Shown here: in pieces, positions 21,884 through 33,208 of the stretch
Layout: the number at the start of each line of letters is the position of its first letter
Numbering within the stretch: the first letter of the stretch is position 1
NCBI GenBank assembly: GCA_034440635.1
Contig: JAOTON010000940.1
Coordinates: 558,001-622,000 of the forward strand
Length of the DNA: 64,000 nt
Source of the DNA: Lepas anatifera
Lineage: Eukaryota > Arthropoda > Thecostraca > Lepadidae
Direction of reading: 5' to 3'
Made by a program: the position numbers and the translations under genes
Notes under the pieces: generated by a model
The model's input: the letters and a program-made list of their open reading frames with translations, nothing else
Told to the model about the DNA's origin: nothing
Database searches by the model: none

Positions 21884-22491
21884 TAGGGGAAAGTGTCCAT
21901 ATTACGCACAGTGCCTAATGACGCACGATCGCAAGGAAAATGCCCTTAGACGGCAGCATAATCCAAATCCAGTCAGCTGACCATGTTTACCACACTTGAT
22001 GGTCTTTCTGATAATGTTATTAAAAAAATTAACCGGCAATCGCTCATAGTATAATGAAATTGAAAATGCCAAATAGTATATTGATATTTCGACGGCGTGT
22101 CTTCTTCAGGAGCAGGTTTTGAATTTGAAAGTCATTGATAGCAATGATTTTTAAATTCAATTTGAATTTGGGGCAAACAGCAAGCAGGTACACGTGGAAA
22201 CAATGTTTAACATCTCGCGAAGGATACAGTGTGATGAGTTACCTACAAAAAGAGACATTTAAAAACTACAGGATACAGAAACTAAACACACATAAAAGCA
22301 CAGAATGCAACAAAACTATGGATGTAACAGTGAGTAAAAACAATTTTCAGCGATGGATGTGTGGTGGTATGGCGAGTGTTTATGCGTGGTGGTTTGGTCT
22401 TAAGTGGTATAAGTGTATGTGTATGGTACTGGTTGTAGGAGGCGCCACGAGGAGAATTGCTTATTTATTTGTGGTCTGCGGTTTCGGATTT

Positions 22492-23064
22492 CTATTGATC
22501 TTTAATTTTGCATTCTGCCGAGTCTTTACAAACATGAATAATTTTTATTGCGAAGTCCTTGTCTGTGATGCGTGTAGTGGGGTGATGTGATATGGTGTGG
22601 TCTCCTAGATACTTACCCTTTTCTTTTCTCCTAGCGTGTCCTAAATGTTCCATGAAGCGGGTACGGATTTGGCGAGTTGTTTCCCCTATATAAAACATGT
22701 TGCAAAGTAGGCATGTGATAAGGTATACTGTATTTTTGATGTGGCACCTCCCCTGTAACCCGGCGTCGCATGTGCTGCATGATTTCCTGTGTCCTTTAGG
22801 GCATGGTGGTGGGTTTAGTGATGATCTTATGAGGATGTTTGAGAGTGTTTCACCACTCTTCCAGGCTATCGTAATGTCTAGGTCTGTGGATCTGGCTGCG
22901 GTGGTGATCTTGTGCGTGAGCTGCTCATCAATGTATGGGAGAGAGATGTAAGTTGTGTTCCTGTTCTTGTTCTTGGGACGTGGCTGGCATGGTTTATATT
23001 TGGCAGAGTTTTGTATGTTTTTGATGAGTTTGGCCGGGTATCCGTTCGACATAAATAGTTCCAT
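22492..23064 (-). pseudogene. Penelope-like GIY-YIG endonuclease region, minus copy
   Basis: This 190-codon frame contains a cysteine-rich segment (CPKGHRKSCSTCD) then VYLITCLLCNMFYIGETTRQ, the GIY-YIG-type nuclease core of Penelope-like elements. It continues with an IRTRFMEHLGHA segment. Its frame ends early (CKIKDQ) because a base is missing relative to the plus copy near 22495. It is also cut off from the RT region by a stop at about 23149. The nuclease would nick target DNA to prime reverse transcription. Confidence 0.9.
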
Positions 23065-23148
23065 GATTTTTTCTAGGCCACGGTTTTTTGCAGGTAGGTC
23101 TGATCCCAGCCGGATGGCTCTAAGTGACTGTGAGTGTATAACTGATCT

Positions 23149-23544
23149 TTAAGTTTGCATAGGATGAGCGGAAGTGAAATCTAGAATTATCGGTGCGGTC
23201 ATGGGTTTTATATAGAGTTCTGTGGTGTACTTTCCAGAGGGATGTACGGTCAGGAGGGTGTCTAGAAATGGAATCTGTTGATGTTGAGAGTGGTCTGACC
23301 TATCTATGCTGAACTTGAGAGCCGGGTGAAAATCATTGATGAAAGTGAAATATTTCGTTAGGGTCTCTGAGCCATGTGTCCGTATTCCAAAGATGTCATC
23401 TATATATCTTAAGTAAATGATAGGTTGCAATTCACTGGCTGATAGGATCAGGGATTCAATGGTGTTCATAAGAAGGATTGCCAATGGGGGTGCTATACGG
23501 CTGCCCATTGCTATGCCCTTAGTTTGTTTGAATATTTCCCCCAA
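23149..23544 (-). pseudogene. Penelope-like RT, C-terminal half, minus copy
   Basis: Contains KGIAMGSRIAPPLAILLMNT and the catalytic loop YLRYIDDIFGI (Asp-Asp), followed by FSIDRSDHSQHQQIPFLDT. The frame ends at a TAA where the plus copy has AAA, a single-base nonsense change. It overlaps the upstream frame by a frameshift at the TTTGGGGGAAAT run near 23540, which the plus copy shares. Confidence 0.9.
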
Positions 23545-24148
23545 ATCTGACGTAATTGTTGTTAAGACAATGCTTTAAAAGTGATTCTAAGTCAGGAATA
23601 GTAAGGCCAAATAAGTTGATTTTATTGGTGTGAGTACGTATCATTTCAATGGTCGAGTTGATGGCCTCTGCTGTGGGTATGTTACCATAGAGATTATTGA
23701 CATCCATAGTGAAGGCTATTGTACCGGCTGGGAAGTTGTATGGAAATTTTACCTTGATTCTGTCCAAATAGTCGTAGGTGTTTGTAAGATGACCCGGGAC
23801 AAATACTAATAGCTGTGTGATAATACGCTCGAGGGCCCATGACAACTTGTCCAATGGATCCCCACAGGCCGATACGATGGGTCGAAGTGGGTTGTTAGGC
23901 TTATGAGTTTTAGGTAAGCCGTATAGCTCGGCTGTCCTCGACTCTGTGGGATTGATTGATTGTATAACCTTATCCGGGAGTTTGTCTTTCATTGTGGTTT
24001 TTATCATGCTTGCAGTAGTTTTTTCAAGCTTTTTCGTGGGGTTAGTGCTAATACGCTGATAGTCTCCTACAATCGCCTGTGCTTTCTGAATGTTATCTTC
24101 CTTATTCATTATTACTAAGCCTTTACATTTATCTGAGCGTTTTATCAC
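23519..24148 (-). pseudogene. Penelope-like RT, N-terminal half, minus copy
   Basis: Carries the typical Penelope RT motif ELYGLPKTHKPNNPLRPIVS and the first catalytic Asp region AFTMDVNNLYGNIPT, and ends within the HCLNNNYVRFGG segment. The frame continues in a different phase at 23544. The plus copy (24734-25363) differs at only a few residues. Confidence 0.9.
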
Positions 24149-24719
24149 TATTGTTTCATCTTTTTCAGTAGTTTGACCATCTGGATATCATTTGTGGCGT
24201 GGTTAGGTGGAGTTTTGCTCTTATGGTGCTTGTAAAGGCTCATCACTTTCTGTTTGAAGGTCTGCAGTGCGTGCTCTGTAACTATTCCTGCTTTTGGTGC
24301 TTGGCATGTAGGTGTGTCACTGAACCTGGGTACTAGTTTTGTTTCACGTGTGTACTGTTTGGGGTTGAGTGTGGGCAGGGGTGGTTGGCGTGGTGTTGGC
24401 TGTGAGTGTGCGTCGGCAGGTGGAGCTTGTGTGGGTGGGTAAGGTGGCGTGTCTGTTTTTGTGCAGAGTGCTCGTCTTTGTTTTTCCTCTATTTCTTCCT
24501 TCCATCTTATAGCAAATGCCCCTCGCTCTAAACTTGCCTCCACTTCTTTCAGTGTCTGTGTACTAATGCGTCGTGTGAAAGCAAAGTTGGGTCCCTTTTC
24601 CAAAACATTAGAAAGTGTGTTGTTGATAGGCTGATGGCTTAGGTTAAGGAATTTTACCGGTGTTGTGTTAGTATTGGTGTCTGGGTTATGATTAACATTA
24701 GCGTTTTGATCGACATCAT
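24148..24719 (-). pseudogene. Penelope-like N-terminal region, minus copy only
   Basis: The frame at 24148-24603 reads LEKGPNFAFTRR, a Penelope-type N-terminal signature, then a Pro/Thr-rich linker. The same frame stays open upstream (HQPINNTLSNV) to the dimer junction without an ATG, so the 5' end of the ORF is missing. It is out of phase with the RT frame. The plus copy lacks this region, so it forms the single-copy loop of the inverted dimer. Confidence 0.8.
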
Positions 24720-24733
24720 CAAATGAAACAATA

Positions 24734-25363
24734 GTGATAAAACGCTCAGATAAATGTAAAGGCTTAGTAATAATGAATAAGGAAGATTACATTCAGAAAG
24801 CACAGGCGATTGTAGGAGACTATCAGCGTATTAGCACTAACCCCACGAGAAAGCTTGAAAAAACTACTGCAAGCATGATAAAAACCACAATGAAAGACAA
24901 ACTCCCGGATAAGGTTATACAATCAATCAATCCCACAGAGTCGAGGACAGCCGAGCTATACGGCTTACCTAAAACTCATAAGCCTAACAACCCACTTCGA
25001 CCCATCGTATCGGCCTGCGGGGATCCATTGGACAAGTTGTCATGGGTCCTCGAGCGTATTATCACACAGCTATTAGTATTTGTCCCGGCTCATCTTGCAA
25101 ACACCTACGACTATTTGGACAGAATCAAGGTAAAATTTCCATACAACTTCCCAGCCGGTACAATAGCCTTCACTATGGATGTCAATAATCTCTATGGTAA
25201 CATACCCACAGCAGAGGCCATCAGCTCGACCATTGAAATGATACGTACTCACACCAATAAAATCAACTTATTTGGCCTTACTATTCCTGACTTAGAATCA
25301 CTTTTAAAGCATTGTCTTAACAACAATTACGTCAGATTTGGGGGAAATATTCAAACAAACTAA
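24734..25363 (+). pseudogene. Penelope-like RT, N-terminal half, plus copy
   Basis: Near-identical to the minus copy frame at 23519-24148, with the same motifs and only a few changed residues. It begins directly at the dimer junction, so the true N-terminus is absent. Confidence 0.9.
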
Positions 25364-25686
25364 GGGCATAGCAATGGGCAGCCGTATAGCACCCCCATTG
25401 GCAATCCTTCTTATGAACACCATTGAATCCCTGATCCTATCATCCAGTGAATTGCAACCTATCATTTACTTAAGCTATATAGATGACATCTTTGGAATAT
25501 GGACACATGGCTCAGAGACCCTAACGAAATATTTCACTTTCATCAATGATTTTCACCCGGCTCTCAAGTTCAGCATAGATAGGTCAGACCACTCTCAACA
25601 TCAACAGATTCCATTTCTAGACACCCTCCTGACCGTACATCCCTCTGGAAAGTACACCACAGAACTCTATATAAAACCCATGACCG
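25338..25686 (+). pseudogene. Penelope-like RT, C-terminal half, plus copy, cut by insertion
   Basis: Carries KGIAMGS and YLSYIDDIFGI. It shares with the minus copy the phase change at TTTGGGGGAAAT. The frame runs into the hAT-like element at 25687 and its continuation lies at 32404. Confidence 0.9.
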
Positions 25687-26334
25687 CAGGGGCGTAGGAA
25701 CGGTTTGAAAAGTGGGGGGGCCAGCCTTAGAGGGGGCCCACCTCAAGGGGGCCCCAGTCCACGGGGCCTATAATTTAAAAAAATTTTAGATAGCTCGTTT
25801 AGTGTAATAAGGCATGCATGCACACAAGGATGTCAGTATATGCAAAATTGAGAAATTATTTTTTCCTATGATTTCGAGCTGTGCCTATTATGATGTAATA
25901 AATCATAGTAAAACGCCAAAAAAAACATTTTTGTTTTTTACCTAGACCCTTTTCCAATACGAAATACATTTTTAAGCTTTTTTGAGGATTTTAATCATTT
26001 TTTACCACGAGCGCGTTTTTTATATTTACAGATGTTTAGGCCCTTTTCATTACATTTACCAAATTAAGAACTGCTTAGAAAACTACAGACAATGCTTTGA
26101 TACCAAATAGCCTCACTTCGCTATGCCTAATCAACTTGTATTTGCTTATTTAATGACGAAAATGGGAACATTTATGTAGGTTATTACTGATCTATTCTTT
26201 CCATCATTAGAGATTGATTTAGGTAAAGGCAGATCACAATGAATACGCCTAGCTATATTTCGATGGCTAAAATGCAGAGTTCCAGCATGACTGCAAGTGC
26301 AATGTTGGTACTTGATGGCCAGCTTTGTGATGCC

Positions 26335-26500
26335 GAGGAGGTGTGGGCATGGTGTTATAGTGGTTAGCAGCCCTGCTTTCCACGCGACCAACTCGGGTTT
26401 AAGGCACAGCAGATTCCTTGTGCAAGGAGCAATTTGACTCCAAAGAAACCCCTCCAACAGGGAAAGAGTTGGCGACACCATATAACCCTGGCATCGAAAG
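26335..26500 (+). repeat. SINE family A, diverged copy
   Basis: A decayed tRNA-like head (GTTATAGTGGTTAGCAGCC) followed by the family body: 'cccctccaacagggaaagag', then TTGGCGACACCATATAACCC. Compare the better copy at 40336-40519. Confidence 0.65.
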
Positions 26501-26853
26501 ACGTCGCGCCTTTCGATGGCTCAGGGACGACTGTTGCTTGGCATTTAGTGCAGGGTCCGTGTCTGATTCATATTTTGTGTTGGGTTTGATATGGAATGGA
26601 GTTTGATTGGGCCCAGTTCTCGGGACTCATTTGGAAACACTCGGGTAGTAGGTTCCTTGGCTTTGTTACGAAGCGCTCCTCCTCCAGGGGCTTGCAGGCA
26701 GCGTACTACCGAACTTGAACGTTCCCAGACAAGCTATCGGGGCCGTTTGGGTTTCTTGTTCTATATTACAGTTGCTGATATTTTTATATTCGTTGCGGGG
26801 GCCCACCTCAAAAGGGGGGGCAGTATCCCCTGACCCTGGTTCCTACGCCTATG

Positions 26854-27433
26854 CTGCCCAGGGGCCGCCAAATTATCTCGGAGGGCCCCAAAGTCCAGAC
26901 CATGGCTCAGGAAACCAGATCAGTCAGCTCAAGGGCCCAGACCAGTGCATTAGCTTTGGGACCAGCTTGTCAAGGGACCCTACATAAGCACAGCACCCAT
27001 AGAAGCTCATCACAGGGGAGCTCCAGATTCGCACAGGGTGCCAGTTTAGCTTAGGGGCCCGGTTCAGCTCGGAGGTCCCCAGGTCGACTTATGTAGGGTC
27101 TCAAAACAGCTCAAGGGACTTCAAGCTCACGGATCCCAGCTTAGCTCAATGATGCTAGAACAGTTCAGAGGCCCCAGACCAGCTCAGGGCTCTTGTTGAG
27201 TACAGGCCAGCTCAGCTCAGGGGCCCAGATCAGCTGATATAGCGTCCCGTCTCACACCAGCTCAGGGGCTCCATTCAAGCTCACGGCCCCAGCTTAGCCC
27301 AGGGAGCCTAGAAGAGTCCAGGGCCCCCATACCAGATCAGAGGCCCCAGTTAAGCACAGCTGTACCCAAATTAGCTCAGGGCCCCAGCTAGGCTTAGGGG
27401 GTCCCAGGGTGGCTGATGTAGAGTCTCAGAACA
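26854..27433. repeat. GGGGCCC minisatellite, left of element B
   Basis: Units around CAGCTCAGGGGCCC with about 20-25-base spacing. The array is interrupted by hAT-like element B and continues at 31445. Confidence 0.75.
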
Positions 27434-30400
27434 CAGTGGCGTAGCCAGGATTCGGCCAAGGAGGGGTCCGACTACCGTCGGGGGCCCCAGGCCGGGGCTC
27501 CCTTAGCAACCAGGCCCATCTCCTATATCTTTTGTATAGTATTTTAACATTATAACATTCACACGAAGGAAATTTTGTTATGGCTTTTAAGCATTCATTC
27601 TTATTTTGTTTATAGCTTGGTTTTTCGATCCGACCAAGTGTTGGTAAACTAAGGTCACCAAATATTAAGGATGGCCCATAACTTATATGGTAGCGTGGCT
27701 ATAATAACAGCTTTGAGCCATATTTCGGGAAGTTCAATGTTGATGCGCGCATGATGTTAAACCTGTGTCTACCTCAATTCTCTCGGGTAATCAGACATGA
27801 AGTTATTGGAGGTCAGTCGTTTTGAGTACGAAGAAATGATCTACGGGAAATGATTAGCAATTATTTCTCAGTGTCGAATCCATAAACTCTTTAATCAGGA
27901 AATTTCCAAAGAAACGAAAAAACGAATAAAGATACAAGGGATATGGGAGTGTGTCCTGAACGTTACATAACCTCTATTCCGTCGACAGATCCTGTTGAGA
28001 TCCAGTTACTTTCTTACCCTTGCTATCTTGTAAACGAGCAAATTACCGAGACAAAAGGCGCCCAAGATATCTATCGCTTTGGCTCACTCTGTTATTGTTA
28101 TTTTCAACCTTGCATACCTATTTTTCTTTTTGGGATTATGCTCATCAATTTCTGTCATTACCCTAGTTCGTCTGGTTTCCTACGAAAATATTGGAATGTA
28201 ATGAGGAATGTATTTATTGGTGTTAAGCTACTCGATTAGAAATTGACTAGCCCTGTTCGATTTGCTCTTATGATAAAATTATATTAATTTTTGCCTTTCC
28301 TTCGATAATGGTGCCTGATCGACATGTTTCAATTTGTCCTTTTTTAGTACGCAATAGGGGTAGGTATATTTTTCCGAGGCATATGATTTTGAAAATTTTT
28401 ATTTCAGCTCTGGAGCCACCTAACACCAACACTTGGCGGCACTCACAAAGATAATTTTCGGCCGCTCTCCCGATTATATCTCAAGGGATCTCTGAGAGTG
28501 ATTCACGACGCCTCTTGATCAAAACTGGGGGCCCCTGAGAATCTCTCGGGGCTCCTGAGATTAGTTATCGGCAGCACCTCTGAGACTAATTATTGGGCCC
28601 CCCAGATTTGCTCTGGAGGGGGAGGGGCTGAGACTGACTATCGTGGCCATCCAGATTAGCTATTGGGGTCCCCTGAGGCTGTCTTTGGGGTGGGGGAGGG
28701 GGGCTGGGAATGACTTCCGACAGCCCTCTGAGACTTACTCTAGGGCGCCCCTGAGACAAACACCCAGGGGGGGGGGTGGAATCACCTCTGAGACTGTGTC
28801 TTTGGCGTTCCTGAGACTGACTCTCGGAGGCTCCAGATTAGCTCTCGCGGGCCTAAGGCTAACTCCAGGCCCGTGAAACCAAAAATCGGGAGCACCTCTG
28901 GAAATTACTCTCAGAACCCTGAGATTAACTCTCGGATGTCTCTGAGACTGACAACCGGGAGCCCTCTGAGACTAACTTTTGGGTGCTCCCTGAGATTGAC
29001 TCTTGGGGCCGCTTATACCAAAACTCGGGGGGGGGGCACAGCCTGAGGCTAAATCTCGAGGGCTCCCAAAATTACCCTCCGGGGCCCCCTGAAACCAGCA
29101 CTCTGCAGATCAAATTGGACTAACTCTCGGACCCCCGGATTAACTCTCGGAGCCACCTGAAACTAAATGTTGACTCCTGAGAGAGAAACCCGTGAGACTA
29201 TGAGGGCCCCCTGAGACCGACTCTTGGGGTGCTCTGAGACTCACTCTTGTGGTTCTTTGAGACAGACTCTCAGGGGGACCCCGAGACCGAATCTCGGGGT
29301 CCCCTAAGACAGACTCTTGGGGTCCCCTTGACCGACTCTTGGGGTTCTCTGAGACTGACTCTCAGGGGCCCCTCTGAAATAGACTGTTGCAGGGCCCTGA
29401 GAACCACTCTTTAAGGGGGCCCTGAGACTAGCTCGGCCCCCCTCCCCTGAGACAGACTCCCGGGGCCCCTGATACCGACTTTTGGGGCCCCTGATACCAA
29501 CCCTCAGGGGCCCCGAAATCTACTTTCGGGGGGCCTTGAGACCGACTCTCAGGGCGGGGGCCGTGAGGCCGACTCGGGACGCCCTGAGAACGAATCTTCA
29601 GGGGCCCCTGAGACTAACTCTGGGGGCCACGTGATCAGAGAATCCTTTGCAGTGGTTCAGATTGGCCCAAGTGGTGGGGGTCTGCGGACGCCTAGGGCCC
29701 CCTTGACTACACCACTGCATCCACACTTTCGGGGGCCCTCCGAAATCACCATTTGGAGGCCCCTAAAATAATTGCTCCCCTAAACCAATACTCCGGAGCC
29801 CCTTGATACTGATGCCCGGGGGCCTATGACCAAGCTCGGGGTCCCACTTAGATCAGGCTCAGGGGCACCCTTAGACCCATGCTCGCGCTTTTCTCAGGAG
29901 TAACTCGACACCGATGTTCCGGGGCCCTCAAGATCAATATTTCGAGCCCCCCCCGAGACTAATGCTTGGTACTCTGGAGCCCCTCGATGTCGATGCTCAG
30001 GGGTCCTGAACCCAGGTCTGGGGGCCCCTGGGACCAAACTCTGGGTCTCATGAGGCCGATGCTCGTGCTTCACTCATGAGTCCCTTGATATCAATAGTCG
30101 GGGGCACCCCGAGGGGATCCTGAACCCCTGAGACCAAGCTCGGGGGCCCCTGAGACCAAGCTCGAGGGGACCCTGAGACCAAGCTCGGATGCTCCCTGAG
30201 ACCAAGCTCGAGGGCCCCCTGACACCAAGCTCGGGGGTTCCTTGAGACCAAGCTCGAGACCCCATGAGACCAAGATCGAAAGGCCCGTGAGACCAAACAT
30301 CGAAAGGCCCATGAGACCAAGCTTGCCCCCTGAGACCAAGCACGGTTGTCTCCTGAGACCAAGCTCACGGGCCCCCGAGATCAATATTCGGTATTCCAGA

Positions 30401-31444
30401 GCCCTCGATACCGATGATCGGGGGCCCCCTGAGACGAAGCTCGGAAGACCCGTGAGACCAAGCTCGGGGCCCCTGAGTCCAAGTTCAGGGGTCCCCTGAG
30501 ACCACGCTCGGGGGGCCCTGAGTCCAAGCTCTGGGGCACCCTGAGACCAAAATCGAAAGGCCCGTGAGACCAAGATCGAAAGGTTCGTGAGTCCGAGCTC
30601 AGGGGGCCCCTGAGACCAAGCTCAGGCGTTCCCTGAGACCAAGCTTGGAGGGCCCCTGACACCGAGCTCGGGGCCCCTGAGACAAAGCTCGGGGGCGCTG
30701 AGACCAAGCTCGGTGGCCCTCTGAGACCAAGATCAGGGCCCCCCGAGACCAATGCTCGTGTTTTCCAGTGCATACGGTCAGCCTTGTGCATCAGATGCCC
30801 TCGGATGCCCCCTGAAACCAAGCTCGAGGGCCCCTGACACTAAGCTCGGGGAGAGGGGGCCTGAGACCAAGTTTGGGGACATCCCTGAGACCAAGCTCGG
30901 GGGTCCCCTGAGACCAAGCTCGGGGGGCCTGAGACCAAGCTCGGGGGTTATCTGAGACCAAGCTCGGAGGGCTCCCTGACACCAAGCTCGGGGAGCCCCT
31001 GAGACCAAGCTCGGGGGCCCTGAGACCAAACTCGAAAGGCCCCTGAGACCAAGCTCGGGAGCTCCCTGAGACCAAGCTCGGAGGGCCCCGCAGACACCAA
31101 GCTCGGGGCCCCTGAGACCAAGCTCGGGGCCCCTGAGACCAAAATCGAAAGGCCCGTGAGACCGAGCTCGGGGAGGAGGGGCCCTGAGACCAAGCTCGGG
31201 GGCCCTGAGGCCAAGCTCGGGACCACCTGAGACTGAGCGCAGGGGTCCCCCAAGATCAATATTCGGTACTCTGGAGCCCTCGATACCGATTGTCGGGGGC
31301 CTCCTGAGACCAAGCTCGGGAGGTCCCCCCAACTGAGACCAAGCTCAGAGGCCCCCGGGATCAATTTTTGTGTTTTTAGTGCATAAGGTCAGCCCAAGGG
31401 GGTCCGCGGACCCCAAGGACCCCCCTTCCCTGGTTACACCACTG
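27434..31444. mobile_element. hAT-like element B (4.0 kb, minisatellite-filled)
   Basis: Left end CAGTGGCGTAGCCAGG, right end CCTGGTTACACCACTG (inverted, 13 of 16 matching), with an identical 8-base duplication TCAGAACA at 27426-27433 and 31445-31452. The first 900 bases are AT-rich with no recognisable transposase; a 98-codon frame at 27943-28239 is unassigned. The rest is a long GC-rich minisatellite. A second right-end-like sequence, CTTGACTACACCACTG, at about 29704-29719 suggests internal duplication or nesting. Confidence 0.85.
28420..31375. repeat. ~3-kb minisatellite, GAGACCAAGCTCGG core
   Basis: The right half (30120-31340) consists of 21-25-base units with a near-invariant core GAGACCAAGCTCGG and variable G/C-rich joints. 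The left half (28420-29640) has related, more diverged units such as CTGAGACTGACTCTCGGGG. Minus-strand frames of up to 184 codons (for example 30778-31332) translate it as repeated ELGLRGP and AWSQG-like peptides. They are open in several frames at once, so I treat them as repeat artefacts. Confidence 0.85.
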
Positions 31445-32260
31445 TCAGAACATCTCAAGGGATCCATTCAAGCTCACGGCCGCCAGGTCAGTGGCTGTAA
31501 AGCCTTATAGGGGTCCCAGACCATCTCAGGGGCCCTCAGTTCAACACAGGGGCCCATATTAGCTCTAAATAAAATAATTTTTGGGGCTTATCGACGCACC
31601 AACTGCCAGGGTCATATGGCGTCGCCAACTCTTTCCCTGTTGGAAGGGTTTCTCGGGAGCCAGCTTGCTCCTTGTTCAGGGAAGCCGCCGGGCCTTGAAC
31701 CCGGGTCGGCTGCGTGGAAGCCAGCTACGCTGACCACTCCACTACCGCGCCCCCCCCATATTAGCTCTGATGACCAGATAAACTTAAGGGCCCGGATCAT
31801 TCAGGGGCCCCTTGTCGGCATATTTTGGGTTTCAGAACAGTTCAGGGTTTCAATTAAAGCTTATAACAGAATTTCAGAGCATGGGCCCTATTCCTGTGCA
31901 GGGGTCTCAGATAAGTTTAGGGTCTTCTGTGCATCACAGGGGATCCAGATTAGCTCAAAGGACAATATTAACTTTACCGTCCCAGCTCAGCTCAGGGGCC
32001 CCCCAGGTCGGTGGATATAGGTTTTGGCCAACTCACGGGGCCCTGTTCAAGGTTACGGCTCCTAGCTCAGTTTAGACATCCTAGAACAGTTCATGCTGCC
32101 CAAACCATCTCCGGGGCGCTCAGTTCAGCTCAAAGAGCCCAGATTAGCTCGTATGGCATCAGAGGCCAGTTCAGGGGCCCCGAGAAGCTCAGGGGGCCTT
32201 AAAATCAACTCATAGGACCTCAACTTAGTTTAGGGGCACAAGTAAGTTTAACGGTGTTCC
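31445..32260. repeat. GGGGCCC minisatellite, right of element B
   Basis: Continuation of 26854-27433 after element B. It contains a SINE at 31567-31756 and degrades toward the right end of element A. Confidence 0.7.
31567..31756 (-). repeat. SINE family A, minus-strand copy with target duplication
   Basis: On the minus strand a tRNA-like head (B box near GGGTTCAAGGCCC) is followed by the family body with GGCGACGCCATATGACCC. It is flanked by direct copies of CATATTAGCTCT (31555-31566 and 31757-31768), a clear target-site duplication. Confidence 0.85.
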
Positions 32261-32403
32261 GGGGCAAGGGCAAGCTATCGGGCCAGTTTGAGTTTCTCGT
32301 TTGATATTACAGTTGTTGATATTCTTACCTCCGTTGCAGGGGACCCATCACAGAAAAGTGGGGGGCCAGTGGCCCCCTGGCCCCCCCGGTTCCTACGCCT
32401 ATG

Positions 32404-33208
32404 CATGACCGCACCGATAATTCTAGATTTCACTTCCGCTCATCCTATGCAAACTAAAAGATCAGTTATACACTCACAGTCACTTAGAGCCATCCGGCTG
32501 GGATCAGACCTACCTGCAAAAAAACGTGGCCTAGAAAAAATCATGGAACTATTTATGTCGAACGGATACCCGGCCAAACTCATCAAAAACATACAAAACT
32601 CTGCCAAATATAAACCATGCCAACCACGTCCCAAGAACAAGAACAGGAACACAACTTACATCTCTCTCCCATACATTGATGAGCAGCTCACGCACAAGAT
32701 CACCACCGCAGCCAGATCCACAGACCTAGACATTACGATAGCCTGGAAGAGTGGTGAAACACTCTCAAACATCCTCATAAGATCATCACTAAACCCACCA
32801 CCATGCCCTAAAGGACACAGGAAATCATGCAGCACATGCGACGCCGGGTTACAGGGGAGGTGCCACATCAAAAATACAGTATACCTTATCACATGCCTAC
32901 TTTGCAACATGTTTTATATAGGGGAAACAACTCGCCAAATCCGTACCCGCTTCATGGAACATTTAGGACACGCTAGGAGAAAAGAAAAGGGTAAGTATCT
33001 AGGAGACCACACCATATCACATCACCCCACTACACGCATCACAGACAAGGACTTCACAATAAAAATTATTCATGTTTGTAAAGACTCGGCAGAATGCAAA
33101 ATTAAAGAATCAATAGAAATCCGAAACCGCAGACCACAAATAAATAAGCAATTCTCCTCGTGGCGCCTCCTACAACCAGTACCATACACATACACTTATA
33201 CCACTTAA
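32404..33208 (+). pseudogene. Penelope-like RT end and GIY-YIG endonuclease, plus copy
   Basis: Coding sequence resumes after element A with DRTDNSRFHFRSSYAN in one phase and, in the true phase, the segment TAPIILDFTSAHPMQT. The frame stays open through the Cys-rich segment and the FYIGETTRQ nuclease core to a stop after TYTYTT. Unlike the minus copy it has no internal stop at HPMQT and no frameshift before the C-terminus (RRPQINKQFSSWRLLQP). The bases before 32404 in the open frame belong to element A. Confidence 0.88.

Larger units (their letters stand above)
25687..32403. mobile_element. hAT-like element A (6.7 kb, minisatellite-bearing)
   Basis: Flanked by the 8-base duplication CATGACCG at 25679-25686 and 32404-32411. 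The ends are inverted: CAGGGGCGTAGGAAC on the left and, read inward from the right, CATAGGCGTAGGAAC. The uninterrupted Penelope sequence in the minus copy (about 23190) is a clean empty site. Eight-base duplications and CAGGG-type ends fit the hAT superfamily. No transposase is seen. A second right-end-like sequence at about 26700-26853 (ending GGTTCCTACGCCTATG) suggests a compound or partly duplicated structure. Contents: AT-rich sequence, a SINE-like remnant, GGGGCCC minisatellite, and nested element B. Confidence 0.85.

Noticed and set aside
22135..22590. 151-codon plus-strand frame in the Penelope 3' region
   Set aside because: It is antisense to the endonuclease and 3' UTR of the minus copy, and the equivalent region of the plus copy gives a similar shadow (33102-33473).
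28420..31375. Telomeric or centromeric satellite
   Set aside because: The unit is not telomere-like, and the array is bounded by transposon ends and a target duplication.
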